Shown in pieces: positions 8,093-15,075 of a stretch of 26,972 bases of DNA. The DNA comes from an uncultured Phascolarctobacterium sp. GTDB taxonomy: Bacteria > Bacillota > Negativicutes > Acidaminococcales > Acidaminococcaceae. The notes under the pieces are model-generated. The model did no database searches and was not told the DNA's origin. It was given only the letters and a program-made list of their open reading frames with translations. The stretch spans positions 1 to 26,972 of the forward strand of contig CAJKLD010000032.1 in the NCBI GenBank assembly GCA_905200645.1, written 5' to 3'. A program made the position numbers and the translations under genes. The number at the start of each line of letters is the position of its first letter. Within the stretch, counting starts at the first letter, position 1.

Positions 8093-8122
8093 AGCAGCTC
8101 GCAAAAGCGGGCTGCTTTTTTT
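8093..8122 (+). terminator. Intrinsic terminator after the NSS transporter
   Basis: AGCAGCTCGC pairs with GCGGGCTGCT across an AAAA loop and is followed by seven T. It lies 22 nt after the stop codon and isolates the upstream unit from trpS. Confidence 0.9.
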
Positions 8123-8147
8123 CTTAGCGCGCTCATTTGTAACTCTG

Positions 8148-8176
8148 TTTACAAATTCCTGAGTAAAAGGTATAAT
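8148..8176 (+). promoter_or_regulatory. Sigma-A promoter of trpS
   Basis: The -35 TTTACA (8148-8153) and -10 TATAAT (8171-8176) are 17 bp apart. The start would be near 8183, leaving about 50 nt of leader. That is too short for a T-box, so tRNA-responsive control of trpS is unlikely here. Confidence 0.75.
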
Positions 8177-8234
8177 AGTAAAATAGATTATGAACAGAAA
8201 GCCTAATTTTAAGGTATTTGGAGGTATATAAATA

Positions 8235-9320
8235 ATGGCAGAAAAAATTATTCTTACGGGCGACCGTCCTACCGGCCGTCTGCATGTTGGCCACTACGTT
8301 GGTTCTCTGCGCGAACGTGTACGCTTGCAGGATTCCGGTGAATTTGATAAGGTTTATATTATGATTGCTGACGCGCAGGCCTTGACCGATAACGCCGAAC
8401 ATCCGGAAAAGGTACGCAAAAATATTATTGAGGTTGCTTTAGATTATTTGGCCTGCGGTCTCGACCCGGCAAAAACTACTATTTTTGTGCAGTCCATGGT
8501 TCCCCAGCTGACGGAATTGACCTTTTACTATATGAATTTGGTAACTGTTGCCCGCGTGCAACGTAACCCGACCGTAAAAAATGAAATTAAAATGCGCAAT
8601 TTTGAAGCCAGCATTCCTGTAGGCTTTTTCTGCTATCCTATCAGCCAGGCTGCCGATATTACGGCGTTTAGAGCAACTACCGTGCCCGTAGGTGAAGATC
8701 AGGAGCCTATGCTGGAGCAGTGCCGCGAAATTGTGCACAAATTTAACAGTGTTTACGGAGCTACCTTGACTATGCCGGAAATAGTGTTACCCAGCAACGA
8801 TGCTTGTATGCGTCTGCCCGGCATTGACGGAAAAGCTAAAATGAGTAAATCCTTGGGCAACTGCATTTATTTGAGCGATTCTCCGGAAATCGTTAAGAAA
8901 AAAATTATGTCCATGTACACCGACCCCGACCACGTGCGTGTAGAAGACCCCGGCAAAATTGAAGGCAACTGCGTATTTACTTATTTGGACGCCTTCTGTA
9001 AGCCGGAGCATTTTGCGAAATATCTGCCCGATTACGAAAATCTGGACGCACTCAAGGCGCATTACCAACGTGGCGGCTTGGGTGACGTAAAGGTTAAAAA
9101 GTTCTTAAACAAGGTTTTGGAAGAAACTCTCTCTCCTATCCGCGAACGCCGTCACATGTGGGAGCAGCGTATTCCTGAAGTATACGAAATTCTGCGCCAA
9201 GGCAGTAAAGCTGCTGCCGCTGCTGCTGCCGATACTCTCCATGATGTGCGCGAAGCTATGCGTATCAATTACTTTAACGACGAAGAATTGATTCATCAAC
9301 CTTACGAGCGTCAGGAATAA
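8235..9320 (+). CDS. trpS: Tryptophan--tRNA ligase
   Basis: This cytoplasmic class I aminoacyl-tRNA synthetase charges tRNA(Trp) with ATP. The HIGH-type motif HVGH is at residues 17-20, in the TGRLHVGHYVG context. The KMSKS loop is at 202-206 (KAKMSKSLGN). DITAFRATTVPVGEDQEPMLE in between is the typical TrpRS dimer/substrate core. At 361 residues it is about 25 longer than common bacterial TrpRS. The extra length lies in the C-terminal part, which has an alanine run and a short charged tail. GGAGG at about 8220 precedes the ATG. The gene overlaps the next one by one base (TAATG), so the two are probably translationally coupled. Confidence 0.96.
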   Translation: MAEKIILTGDRPTGRLHVGHYVGSLRERVRLQDSGEFDKVYIMIADAQALTDNAEHPEKVRKNIIEVALDYLACGLDPAKTTIFVQSMVPQLTELTFYYMNLVTVARVQRNPTVKNEIKMRNFEASIPVGFFCYPISQAADITAFRATTVPVGEDQEPMLEQCREIVHKFNSVYGATLTMPEIVLPSNDACMRLPGIDGKAKMSKSLGNCIYLSDSPEIVKKKIMSMYTDPDHVRVEDPGKIEGNCVFTYLDAFCKPEHFAKYLPDYENLDALKAHYQRGGLGDVKVKKFLNKVLEETLSPIRERRHMWEQRIPEVYEILRQGSKAAAAAAADTLHDVREAMRINYFNDEELIHQPYERQE

Positions 9321-9805
9321 TGATGACGGAAGAAATTTTTCTACAGCTGCTGGAAGCGCGCCACATCAACTATAAGCTGCGCAGGCACGCGCCCATTTTC
9401 ACTGTAGCCGAAGGCGAAGCTTTAGGTCTGCCCGACATTAAATACGCCGTAAAAAGCTTATTTATTACTGACGACAAGCGCGCTAATTTCTATTTGGTGG
9501 TACTGCCGCTAGATAAACGTTTGGATTTAAAATCACTGCGCGCCTTGCTCGCCTCCCGCCGTTTGACCATGGCCAGCGCAGAAGAGCTGCAAAATTATTT
9601 GAAGCTCGCTCCCGGAGCTGTTACTCCCCTAGGCTTATTAAACGACCAAAGCAAGCGCGTGCAGGCAGTTTTTGACCTTTCCATCAAGGAGCAGACTCTC
9701 GCCATCCCCGCAGGCAGCAATACCGTAACGATTTGGCTGGCGTGCCAAGATTTGGTGAAGCTTTTGCAGACCTACGAATATCAAATTAACTTTCTAGCAA
9801 TTTAA
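9320..9805 (+). CDS. YbaK/ProX-family aminoacyl-tRNA deacylase (PrdX-like)
   Basis: This free-standing trans-editing protein has the INS/YbaK fold, a family that hydrolyses mischarged aminoacyl-tRNAs (for example Ala-tRNA(Pro) by ProXp-ala). In 161 residues it shows the family hallmarks: an N-terminal helix and HAPIFTVAEGEAL; the catalytic-type lysine in IKYAVKSLFI; the strand FYLVVLPLDKRLDLKSL; and the LAPGAVTPLGLLND loop with its GxVTPxGL pattern. This layout fits the PrdX/ProXp-ala branch better than YbaK, so Ala-tRNA(Pro) is the best guess for substrate. The start codon overlaps the trpS stop, an unexpected partner because the family is not known for tRNA(Trp). Tandem ATGs occur (9320, 9323), and either could be used. 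A bidirectional terminator follows. Confidence 0.88.
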   Translation: MMTEEIFLQLLEARHINYKLRRHAPIFTVAEGEALGLPDIKYAVKSLFITDDKRANFYLVVLPLDKRLDLKSLRALLASRRLTMASAEELQNYLKLAPGAVTPLGLLNDQSKRVQAVFDLSIKEQTLAIPAGSNTVTIWLACQDLVKLLQTYEYQINFLAI

Positions 9806-9812
9806 AAACAAA

Positions 9813-9846
9813 AACAACCCGGCTCAGACGAACCGGGTTGTTTTGC
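9813..9846. terminator. Bidirectional intrinsic terminator
   Basis: AACAACCCGG (9813-9822) pairs with CCGGGTTGTT (9833-9842). A T-rich stretch follows on the plus strand, and A's on the left give a T-tract on the minus strand. It serves the convergent trpS/editing unit and the ompH gene. Confidence 0.88.
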
Positions 9847-9855
9847 GTTTTGCTG

Positions 9856-10284
9856 TTATTTACCTTCGGCAACCTTGGCAATAACTTCGTTAGTCAAATC
9901 ATAGCCGCCAAAAATCATGGATTCGGCGGAAACTACGCTGCCAATACCATGAGCCTTAGCAACCTCGCCAATAGCCTTGCGGATAGCGCTGCGAATAGGA
10001 TTGATTAAAGAAGCTTCTTTTTTGTCAACCTGCTCGGAAAGCTTTTGACCTAATTCTTGTCTGCCCTTATCATCCAAGCCGGGAGCCTTTTGCTCAAATT
10101 CGGTCTGTGCTTTTTGACGTTCTAAATCAAGAACGCTCATAGTAGATTGAAAATCGGGATGGCTGCGGAAAACGCGGTTTACATCCACAAAGCCAACTAA
10201 ATTGCTTTCAGCAGCAAATGCAGAACCCATGCAGCCCAAAGCCAGCACTAAAGTCATAATTAAAGTCAATAAATATTTTTTCAT
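9856..10284 (-). CDS. OmpH/Skp-family periplasmic protein
   Basis: The 142-residue protein has a Sec signal peptide (MKKYLLTLIMTLVLALG core, cleavage after SAFA). The mature part opens with the OmpH-type strand VGFVDVNRVFRSHPDF and continues as a charged coiled-coil arm (about 50-95). It closes with helices and the strand segment GIGSVVSAESMIFGGYDLT, where most OmpH proteins have a DLT ending. Skp/OmpH proteins are trimeric holdases for outer-membrane proteins in the periplasm, which fits a two-membrane cell that also makes a TpsB barrel. The protein is short for the family, with a reduced arm. It is a single-gene unit, not next to bamA or lpxD as often found in Negativicutes. AAAGAGGT precedes the ATG. 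Confidence 0.9.
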   Translation of the reverse strand: MKKYLLTLIMTLVLALGCMGSAFAAESNLVGFVDVNRVFRSHPDFQSTMSVLDLERQKAQTEFEQKAPGLDDKGRQELGQKLSEQVDKKEASLINPIRSAIRKAIGEVAKAHGIGSVVSAESMIFGGYDLTNEVIAKVAEGK

Positions 10285-10319
10285 GAAGATACCTCTTTCT
10301 ACAAAATTTATGCGCTTAT

Positions 10320-10325
10320 ATTATA
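10320..10325 (-). promoter_or_regulatory. Probable -10 box of ompH
   Basis: A perfect TATAAT occurs on the minus strand about 36 nt upstream of the ATG. The -35 region (CTTTTT at 17 bp) is poor, so only the -10 is proposed. Confidence 0.4.
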
Positions 10326-10390
10326 GTAACTTATTTATCGATAAAAAGCAATTACTAATCGATTTTTTTAACAAATTTTACATTTGCTAA

Positions 10391-10431
10391 AGCAAAAGAG
10401 CTATACCACGGATATTCCGCAATATAGCTCT
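10391..10431 (-). terminator. Intrinsic terminator of fabK
   Basis: On the minus strand AGAGCTATA (10423-10431) pairs with TATAGCTCT (10397-10405), with a smaller inner stem. CTTTTGCTTT follows. It starts about 10 nt after the fabK stop. Confidence 0.75.
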
Positions 10432-10441
10432 CGCAATAATT

Positions 10442-11386
10442 TTACAACTCAATATTTTTTACGCGCTCAATAGCCGCTTTTGCTTCGGCAATAATACGCT
10501 CCATAACTTCCTTACAAGGTAAAATATCATTTAATACATTAAGACTTTGACCAACCATTACCGTGCCTTTTTCTGTATCGCCTTCTAAAATTCCCAAACG
10601 GTTGGTGCCAGTGCCCATAGCCATCAGCTCTTCTTTGGAAGCTCCGGCGATTTCTTTGGCCGTGTAAGCGTCGGTAAAAGCGTTAGCCAGGCAGCGCACG
10701 CCTAAATTGCGGCTGTACCCGGTAGCAACGCTGTCGGTATCGGTTGCTTTGATAATGGCTTCTTTAGCGGCCGGATGTGCCGGACATTCCGTAGTCAGCA
10801 AGAACCGGCTGCCCATTTGCACGCCTTCGGCGCCCATCAGTAAAGCTGCTGCCAGCGCGCGTCCGTCGCTGATACCGCCGGCAACCAGCACAGGTATATT
10901 TTTGATATTCGGCAGCACATTTTCCATCAATGCCATAGTAGTTTGCTTGCCGATATGTCCGCCTGCTTCCATACCTTCCACAACCAACGCATCAGCACCG
11001 GCGGCTTCAATACGCTTGGCCAATTTAACATTAGGCACTACGGGTATCACTTTAATTCCTGCTTCGTGAAATTTTGCGATAAACGGCACAGGGTTGCCTG
11101 CTCCCAAGGTTACAAAAGCAACCTTTTCTTCGCACAGCATATCAACAATCTCACTAACATTAGGAGCCATCAGCATAACGTTTACGCCAAAGGGTTTATC
11201 AGTCAATTTTTTTGCCTTGCGAATTTCTTCCCGCGTCCACTCCACTGTTCGTCCGCCGCTGCCGATAATGCCTGCGCCGCCTGCATTAGAAACCGCTGCT
11301 GCCAAACCAGCGTCGCTGGTCCACGCCATACCGCCCTGAATAACAGGATATTTAATACCTAAAAGCTTAGTTAATTTGGTCTGCAT
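10442..11386 (-). CDS. fabK: Enoyl-ACP reductase II (FMN-dependent, FabK)
   Basis: FabK is a cytoplasmic flavoenzyme that performs the last reduction of each fatty-acid elongation cycle (trans-2-enoyl-ACP to acyl-ACP). It takes the place of FabI and is insensitive to triclosan. The 314-residue TIM barrel opens with LLGIKYPVIQGGMAW and has the EEIRKAKKLTDKPFGVN segment. Its diagnostic EGMEAGGHIGKQTTMAL stretch places the catalytic-type His at residue 144, the same number as in S. pneumoniae FabK. The FMN-phosphate loops follow (VAGGISDGRALAAAL, GAEGVQMGSRF). The relative nitronate monooxygenase shares the fold, but the GGHIG region favours FabK. Here it stands alone rather than in a fab cluster, divergent from ilvD. 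AAGGAGG lies 6 nt before the ATG. Confidence 0.9.
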   Translation of the reverse strand: MQTKLTKLLGIKYPVIQGGMAWTSDAGLAAAVSNAGGAGIIGSGGRTVEWTREEIRKAKKLTDKPFGVNVMLMAPNVSEIVDMLCEEKVAFVTLGAGNPVPFIAKFHEAGIKVIPVVPNVKLAKRIEAAGADALVVEGMEAGGHIGKQTTMALMENVLPNIKNIPVLVAGGISDGRALAAALLMGAEGVQMGSRFLLTTECPAHPAAKEAIIKATDTDSVATGYSRNLGVRCLANAFTDAYTAKEIAGASKEELMAMGTGTNRLGILEGDTEKGTVMVGQSLNVLNDILPCKEVMERIIAEAKAAIERVKNIEL

Positions 11387-11438
11387 TGTAAAACCTCCTT
11401 GGAGCTGCTAAAATTTTTCAATATTTTTTCTAAGTATT

Positions 11439-11444
11439 ATTATA
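11439..11444 (-). promoter_or_regulatory. Probable -10 box of fabK
   Basis: TATAAT on the minus strand lies about 50 nt upstream of the fabK ATG. The hexamer at the 17-bp position does not resemble TTGACA, so an activator or a weak promoter is possible. Confidence 0.4.
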
Positions 11445-11565
11445 ACCTATTTACTCTTTTGCTGTAGTGAAATCTTTGGGAACTTTAAAAAATGTAAGCA
11501 ATGTAACTAAATTATACGCTAAAAAATACTTTTGCGCGAATATTATAGATTACTTTCCATAACAT

Positions 11566-11594
11566 TTGACTTTTGGACTTAAAAAATGTAAAAT
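11566..11594 (+). promoter_or_regulatory. Sigma-A promoter of ilvD
   Basis: The -35 TTGACT (11566-11571) and -10 TAAAAT (11589-11594) are 17 bp apart. The start would be near 11601, giving a leader of about 70 nt. Confidence 0.65.
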
Positions 11595-11623
11595 TTTTTA
11601 AGTACCTGTTTCAGGGCAAAGTA

Positions 11624-11635
11624 GTCTTGTAAGAC
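11624..11635. promoter_or_regulatory. Small dyad in the ilvD leader
   Basis: GTCTT-GT-AAGAC is a perfect inverted repeat about 25 nt downstream of the predicted start and 30 nt before the ATG. It could be an operator half-site pair or a chance palindrome. Confidence 0.25.
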
Positions 11636-11669
11636 ACATTTATATTATAAGGGAAAGAGGTCTCAAAAT

Positions 11670-13346
11670 ATGCGCAGTATAGAAGTAAAAAAAGGTTCCA
11701 CCCGCGCAGCCCATCGCTCTTTGTTTTATGCTATGGGTTATACCGAAGAAGAATTACAAAAACCGTTAATCGGTATCTGCTGTGCCGCTAACGAAATTAT
11801 ACCCGGCCACATGCATTTGGATACTATTGCCCAGGCTGCTAAATACGGTGTTTTAGAAGCCGGCGGCACTCCCATAGAGTTCCCAGCCATCGGTATTTGC
11901 GACGGCATCGCTATGGGTCACGACGGTATGAAATATCCGCTTGCCAGCCGCGAGCTGGTTGCCGATTCTATTGAAGCAGTTGCCAACGGTCACGCTTTTG
12001 ACGGCTTGGTTTTAATTCCCAACTGCGATAAAATTGTACCCGGTATGCTTATGGCAGCAGCCCGCCTGAATATTCCTACGGTCGTAGTCAGCGGCGGCCC
12101 CATGCTCCCCGGTAGACTCAACGGCAAAGATATCAGCGTTTCCACTGTTTTTGAAGCGGCCGGTCGTTTTGAATCCGGACAAATTGACGCTTGCCAATTA
12201 AGTGAAATTGAACACTGCGCCTGCCCCGGCTGCGGCTCCTGCTCCGGTCTGTTCACCGCTAACACTATGAACTGCCTGACCGAAGTTTTAGGCATGGGAC
12301 TGCCCGGCAACGGCACCATTCCTGCCGCTTATAACGGCAAACGCATCGCTTTGGCTAAGCATGCAGGCATGGCTGTTATGAAGCTGGTTGCTGAAAATAA
12401 ATGTCCGCGCGATATTATGACTATGGACGCCTTTAAAAATGCTATCACTGTGGATATGGCTATCGGCGGTTCCTCAAATACTGCGCTACATCTGCCGGCT
12501 ATCGCTCACGAAGCAGGCCTTCAGCTGCCTTTGGAATTATTCGACGAAATTTCCAAGCATACCCCTTATCTGACGAAACTAAGTCCCGGCGGCTCTCACC
12601 ATATTATCGACCTCAACGAAGCCGGCGGCATTCCTGCCGTTATGCACGAGCTGAACCGCTTGGGCATTATCAATAAGGACTGCTCCACTGTCAGCGGCAA
12701 AACCATTGGCGAAATTATCGAGCACGCAGAAATTAAACGCGCAGACGTTATTCACAGCATTGAAAATCCCTACAATAAAACCGGCGGCATTGCAGTTTTA
12801 AAGGGCAATATCGCTCCCGAATGCTCTGTTGTTAAAGAATCTGCTGTAGACCCCTCTATGAAAGTTTTCAGCGGTCCGGCTAAAGTTTACAACTCCGAAG
12901 ACGAAGCTATTGCTGCTATCTGCGGCAAAGAAGTACAATCCGGCGACGTAGTTGTTATCCGCTACGAAGGCCCTAAAGGCGGTCCCGGCATGCGCGAAAT
13001 GCTCAACCCCACCTCTGTTTTGGCAGGCATGGGTCATGATAAGGATGTTGCTCTGCTCACCGACGGACGTTTCTCCGGTGCTACCCGCGGCGCCTGCATC
13101 GGTCATATTTCTCCCGAAGCACGCGAGGGCGGCAATATCGCGCTGATTGAAAACGGCGACATCATTGAAATTGATATTCCTAACCGCACGCTGAACGTAA
13201 AATTAAGCGAAGAAGAACTGGCTAAACGCCGCGCTAAATGGGTTTGCCCAGAACCGAAGGTTAAATCCGGTTATTTGGCGCGTTATGCAGCTCTTGTAAC
13301 CTCCGCTGCTACCGGCGCAGTTTTGAAGGTTCCCGGACAAGAGTAA
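11670..13346 (+). CDS. ilvD: Dihydroxy-acid dehydratase
   Basis: IlvD dehydrates 2,3-dihydroxy-isovalerate and 2,3-dihydroxy-3-methylvalerate to the keto acids that precede valine and isoleucine. It is a cytoplasmic iron-sulfur enzyme. At 558 residues it is of standard length. Visible signatures are the cysteines of GICCAANEIIPGH (37-38), the NCDKIVPGM motif with Cys119, the CACPGCGSCSG cluster at 183-193, and the C-terminal swivel domain with DGRFSGATRG and GHISPEA. All three cluster-ligand regions are intact. It stands alone, without ilvB, ilvN or ilvC beside it. GAAAGAGGT precedes the ATG. No leader peptide with branched-chain codons and no T-box is seen upstream. Confidence 0.96.
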   Translation: MRSIEVKKGSTRAAHRSLFYAMGYTEEELQKPLIGICCAANEIIPGHMHLDTIAQAAKYGVLEAGGTPIEFPAIGICDGIAMGHDGMKYPLASRELVADSIEAVANGHAFDGLVLIPNCDKIVPGMLMAAARLNIPTVVVSGGPMLPGRLNGKDISVSTVFEAAGRFESGQIDACQLSEIEHCACPGCGSCSGLFTANTMNCLTEVLGMGLPGNGTIPAAYNGKRIALAKHAGMAVMKLVAENKCPRDIMTMDAFKNAITVDMAIGGSSNTALHLPAIAHEAGLQLPLELFDEISKHTPYLTKLSPGGSHHIIDLNEAGGIPAVMHELNRLGIINKDCSTVSGKTIGEIIEHAEIKRADVIHSIENPYNKTGGIAVLKGNIAPECSVVKESAVDPSMKVFSGPAKVYNSEDEAIAAICGKEVQSGDVVVIRYEGPKGGPGMREMLNPTSVLAGMGHDKDVALLTDGRFSGATRGACIGHISPEAREGGNIALIENGDIIEIDIPNRTLNVKLSEEELAKRRAKWVCPEPKVKSGYLARYAALVTSAATGAVLKVPGQE

Positions 13347-13366
13347 AATTTTTATAACAAATCAAT

Positions 13367-13413
13367 AAGCCTCCGAAACCAGTTTTTACGCTGACCTCGG
13401 AGGCTTAATTTTT
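13367..13413 (+). terminator. Intrinsic terminator of ilvD
   Basis: AAGCCTCCGA (13367-13376) pairs with TCGGAGGCTT (13397-13406), followed by AATTTTT. It lies between ilvD and the convergent rarA. Confidence 0.85.
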
Positions 13414-13421
13414 GAGCAATT

Positions 13422-14723
13422 TTATTTTTTGTTTTTTCTTCCTACATCCTGTCCATGCCCGCTGGGAACATAATATTTCGCGCCCAGCAGTTCGTCCGGC
13501 AGATATTGCTGCTCCACCCAGCCACCGGGAAAATTATGCGGATATTTATAAGTCAATCCGTGCCCCAAAGCCGCTGCTCCGGGATAATGAGCGTCACGCA
13601 GATGCTTAGGCACATTACCGCAGTTTTTATGGCGCACATCATGCCGCGCATTGGCAATCCCCATATACGCCGTATTACTTTTAGGCGCGTTGGCAATATA
13701 GCAGACTGCTTCGGCTAGCGGTATCTGTGCCTCCGGCCAACCGACAAAATCCGCCGCCTGTGCCGCCGCATTAGCCACTACCAACGCCTGCGGGTCGGCA
13801 AGCCCTACATCCTCCGCCGCGCAGATTACAATACGGCGGACGATAAAGCGCAAGTCCTCGCCGCCCTCAATCATACGCGCCAAATAGTGCAACGCCGCGT
13901 CGGCATCGCTGCCGCGCATACTTTTGATAAACGCGCTGACAATATCGTAATGCTGGTCGCCTTTTTTGTCATAGCGCTGCATAGCCGTACCGATAACGCT
14001 GTGCAGAATTTCCTTGGTCAGCACCCGCTCCCCTTCTCCGGGCAGCGGCAGCATAAATTCGGCCTGCTCTAAAATATTTAAAGCGCCGCGGGCATCTCCG
14101 GCCGCAAAATCAGCGATAATCTGCAAAGCTTCCGGCTCAGCGCGAAAGCTGTCGCCAAAACCACGCTGTCGGTCTGCAATAGCACGCTGTAAAATCTGCA
14201 CTAAATGCTGCGGCTGCAATTTTTCCAAGCGCACAACTTTCATGCGGGAAAGCAAGGGCGAATTTATCTCAAAGAAAGGATTTTCTGTCGTTGCGCCAAT
14301 CAATACGATAGTACCATTTTCTACATAGGGCAGTAGTACATCCTGCTGCGCTTTATTAAAGCGATGTATTTCGTCTATAAAAACAATCGTACGCCCTAAA
14401 CCGCGCCGTTGGTCCTCCTGCGCTTTGCCGATAAGCTTACGCAGCTCCGGCACGCCGCTGGAAACGGCGTTGATAGCCACAAACTGCTCGCCTGTAACGT
14501 GAGCGATAACCTGCGCCAAAGTGGTTTTGCCGGTTCCGGGCGGCCCGTAAAACAGCACCGATTGCAGCATATCACGCTCAATCATCCGCCGCAGGGGACT
14601 GTTTTTTCCCACAGCCTTTTCCTGTCCCACAAAATCGCTCAAGCTTTCCGGACGCATACGGTCTGCCAAAGGTTTCGTTTGTCTTTGTTCAGTTTCAAAA
14701 AGATTGCCAAATAAGCTATCCAT
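13422..14723 (-). CDS. rarA: Replication-associated recombination AAA+ ATPase RarA (MgsA)
   Basis: RarA is a clamp-loader-like AAA+ ATPase that acts at stalled replication forks. From the ATG at 14723 it is 433 residues, starting MDSLFGNLFE. It shows the N-terminal RPESLSDFVGQ segment, Walker A GPPGTGKT (60-67), Walker B FIDEIHRFN (115-123) and sensor-1 GATTENPFFEIN. The AAA lid (AAGDARGALNILE) and the C-terminal tetramerisation domain (YDIVSAFIKSMRGSD, AMPKSN-type APKSNTAYMGI, YKYPHNF) follow. An upstream in-frame TTG at 14753 would extend it into the 3' end of the 6S RNA gene and is rejected. The ribosome site at the ATG is weak (TAGGT). There is almost no space for a private promoter, so it is probably read from the 6S promoter. 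Confidence 0.95.
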   Translation of the reverse strand: MDSLFGNLFETEQRQTKPLADRMRPESLSDFVGQEKAVGKNSPLRRMIERDMLQSVLFYGPPGTGKTTLAQVIAHVTGEQFVAINAVSSGVPELRKLIGKAQEDQRRGLGRTIVFIDEIHRFNKAQQDVLLPYVENGTIVLIGATTENPFFEINSPLLSRMKVVRLEKLQPQHLVQILQRAIADRQRGFGDSFRAEPEALQIIADFAAGDARGALNILEQAEFMLPLPGEGERVLTKEILHSVIGTAMQRYDKKGDQHYDIVSAFIKSMRGSDADAALHYLARMIEGGEDLRFIVRRIVICAAEDVGLADPQALVVANAAAQAADFVGWPEAQIPLAEAVCYIANAPKSNTAYMGIANARHDVRHKNCGNVPKHLRDAHYPGAAALGHGLTYKYPHNFPGGWVEQQYLPDELLGAKYYVPSGHGQDVGRKNKK

Positions 14724-14734
14724 GATAATACCTA

Positions 14735-14936
14735 TAAAAATTAATCCCCACAATGCCGTCCAGCTCCTTGTTTTGAACCTGCATGTGCAGGTGGGTGCCT
14801 TCTCTTCTATCGCAAAAGTCCACTCAAAGGAGGCTGGTTTTTGATAGAAGAAGTATCAGACTCCCTAGGTAAGAGTGTTGGCTCAAAACCTATGGAGCAA
14901 TGTAACGAACATCGCAGGGGTATAATTTGTATTTTT
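14735..14936 (-). ncRNA. ssrS: 6S RNA
   Basis: 6S RNA binds the RNA polymerase-sigma-A holoenzyme by mimicking an open promoter and tunes transcription in stationary phase. The minus strand here carries the Firmicute 6S conserved blocks as I know them. They are CCCCTGCGATGTTCGT near the 5' end, TAGGTTTTGAGCCAACACTC, a GGGAGTCTGA block, GAGAAGGCACCCACCT, GGTTCAAAACAAGGAGCTG, and GGCATTGTGGGGATT at the 3' end. A closing stem forms from AAATTA..CCCC with GGGG..TAATTT and GATG with CATT. The length is about 200 nt. The neighbourhood (aspS upstream, rarA downstream) matches the setting of bsrA in Bacillus subtilis. The ends are estimated from the closing stem and are good to about 5 nt. Confidence 0.9.
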
Positions 14937-14943
14937 TCACCAG

Positions 14944-14973
14944 TATTTATGCTATGTCAGCTATCACTGACAT
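14944..14973 (-). promoter_or_regulatory. 6S RNA promoter region with overlapping dyad
   Basis: On the minus strand TAAATA (14944-14949) is a possible -10, placed 7 nt before the estimated 6S 5' end. Around the expected -35 position (14967-14972) lies a perfect inverted repeat, ATGTCAG-N6-CTGACAT (14954-14973). The -35 match itself is poor (TGTCAG). The dyad may be a regulator site. Confidence 0.4.
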
Positions 14974-15008
14974 ATATATAATATCAAAAACCCTTAGCTT
15001 TTTCAAGT

Positions 15009-15049
15009 AAAAAATCCCCACAAAATGCGTAAAACATTTTATGGGGATT
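15009..15049 (-). terminator. Intrinsic terminator of the lapA-to-aspS operon
   Basis: On the minus strand AATCCCCATAAAATG pairs with CATTTTGTGGGGATT (one wobble or mismatch) across a loop TTTTACG, followed by TTTTTA. It begins about 27 nt after the aspS stop and closes the nine-gene unit. Confidence 0.92.
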
Positions 15050-15075
15050 CGCTCTAAAGCAAGCAAAAGCTAAGC

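Noticed and set aside
10442..11386. Annotation as nitronate monooxygenase
   Set aside because: The same fold, but the EGMEAGGHIG stretch with His144 and the overall sequence match FabK better.
11595..11669. Branched-chain leader peptide or T-box attenuator before ilvD
   Set aside because: The leader is about 70 nt with no terminator hairpin, no run of Leu/Ile/Val codons and no T-box sequence.
14724..14753. N-terminal extension of RarA from a TTG at 14753
   Set aside because: It would translate the 3' end of the 6S RNA and adds residues not typical of RarA; the ATG at 14723 gives the normal MDSLF start.
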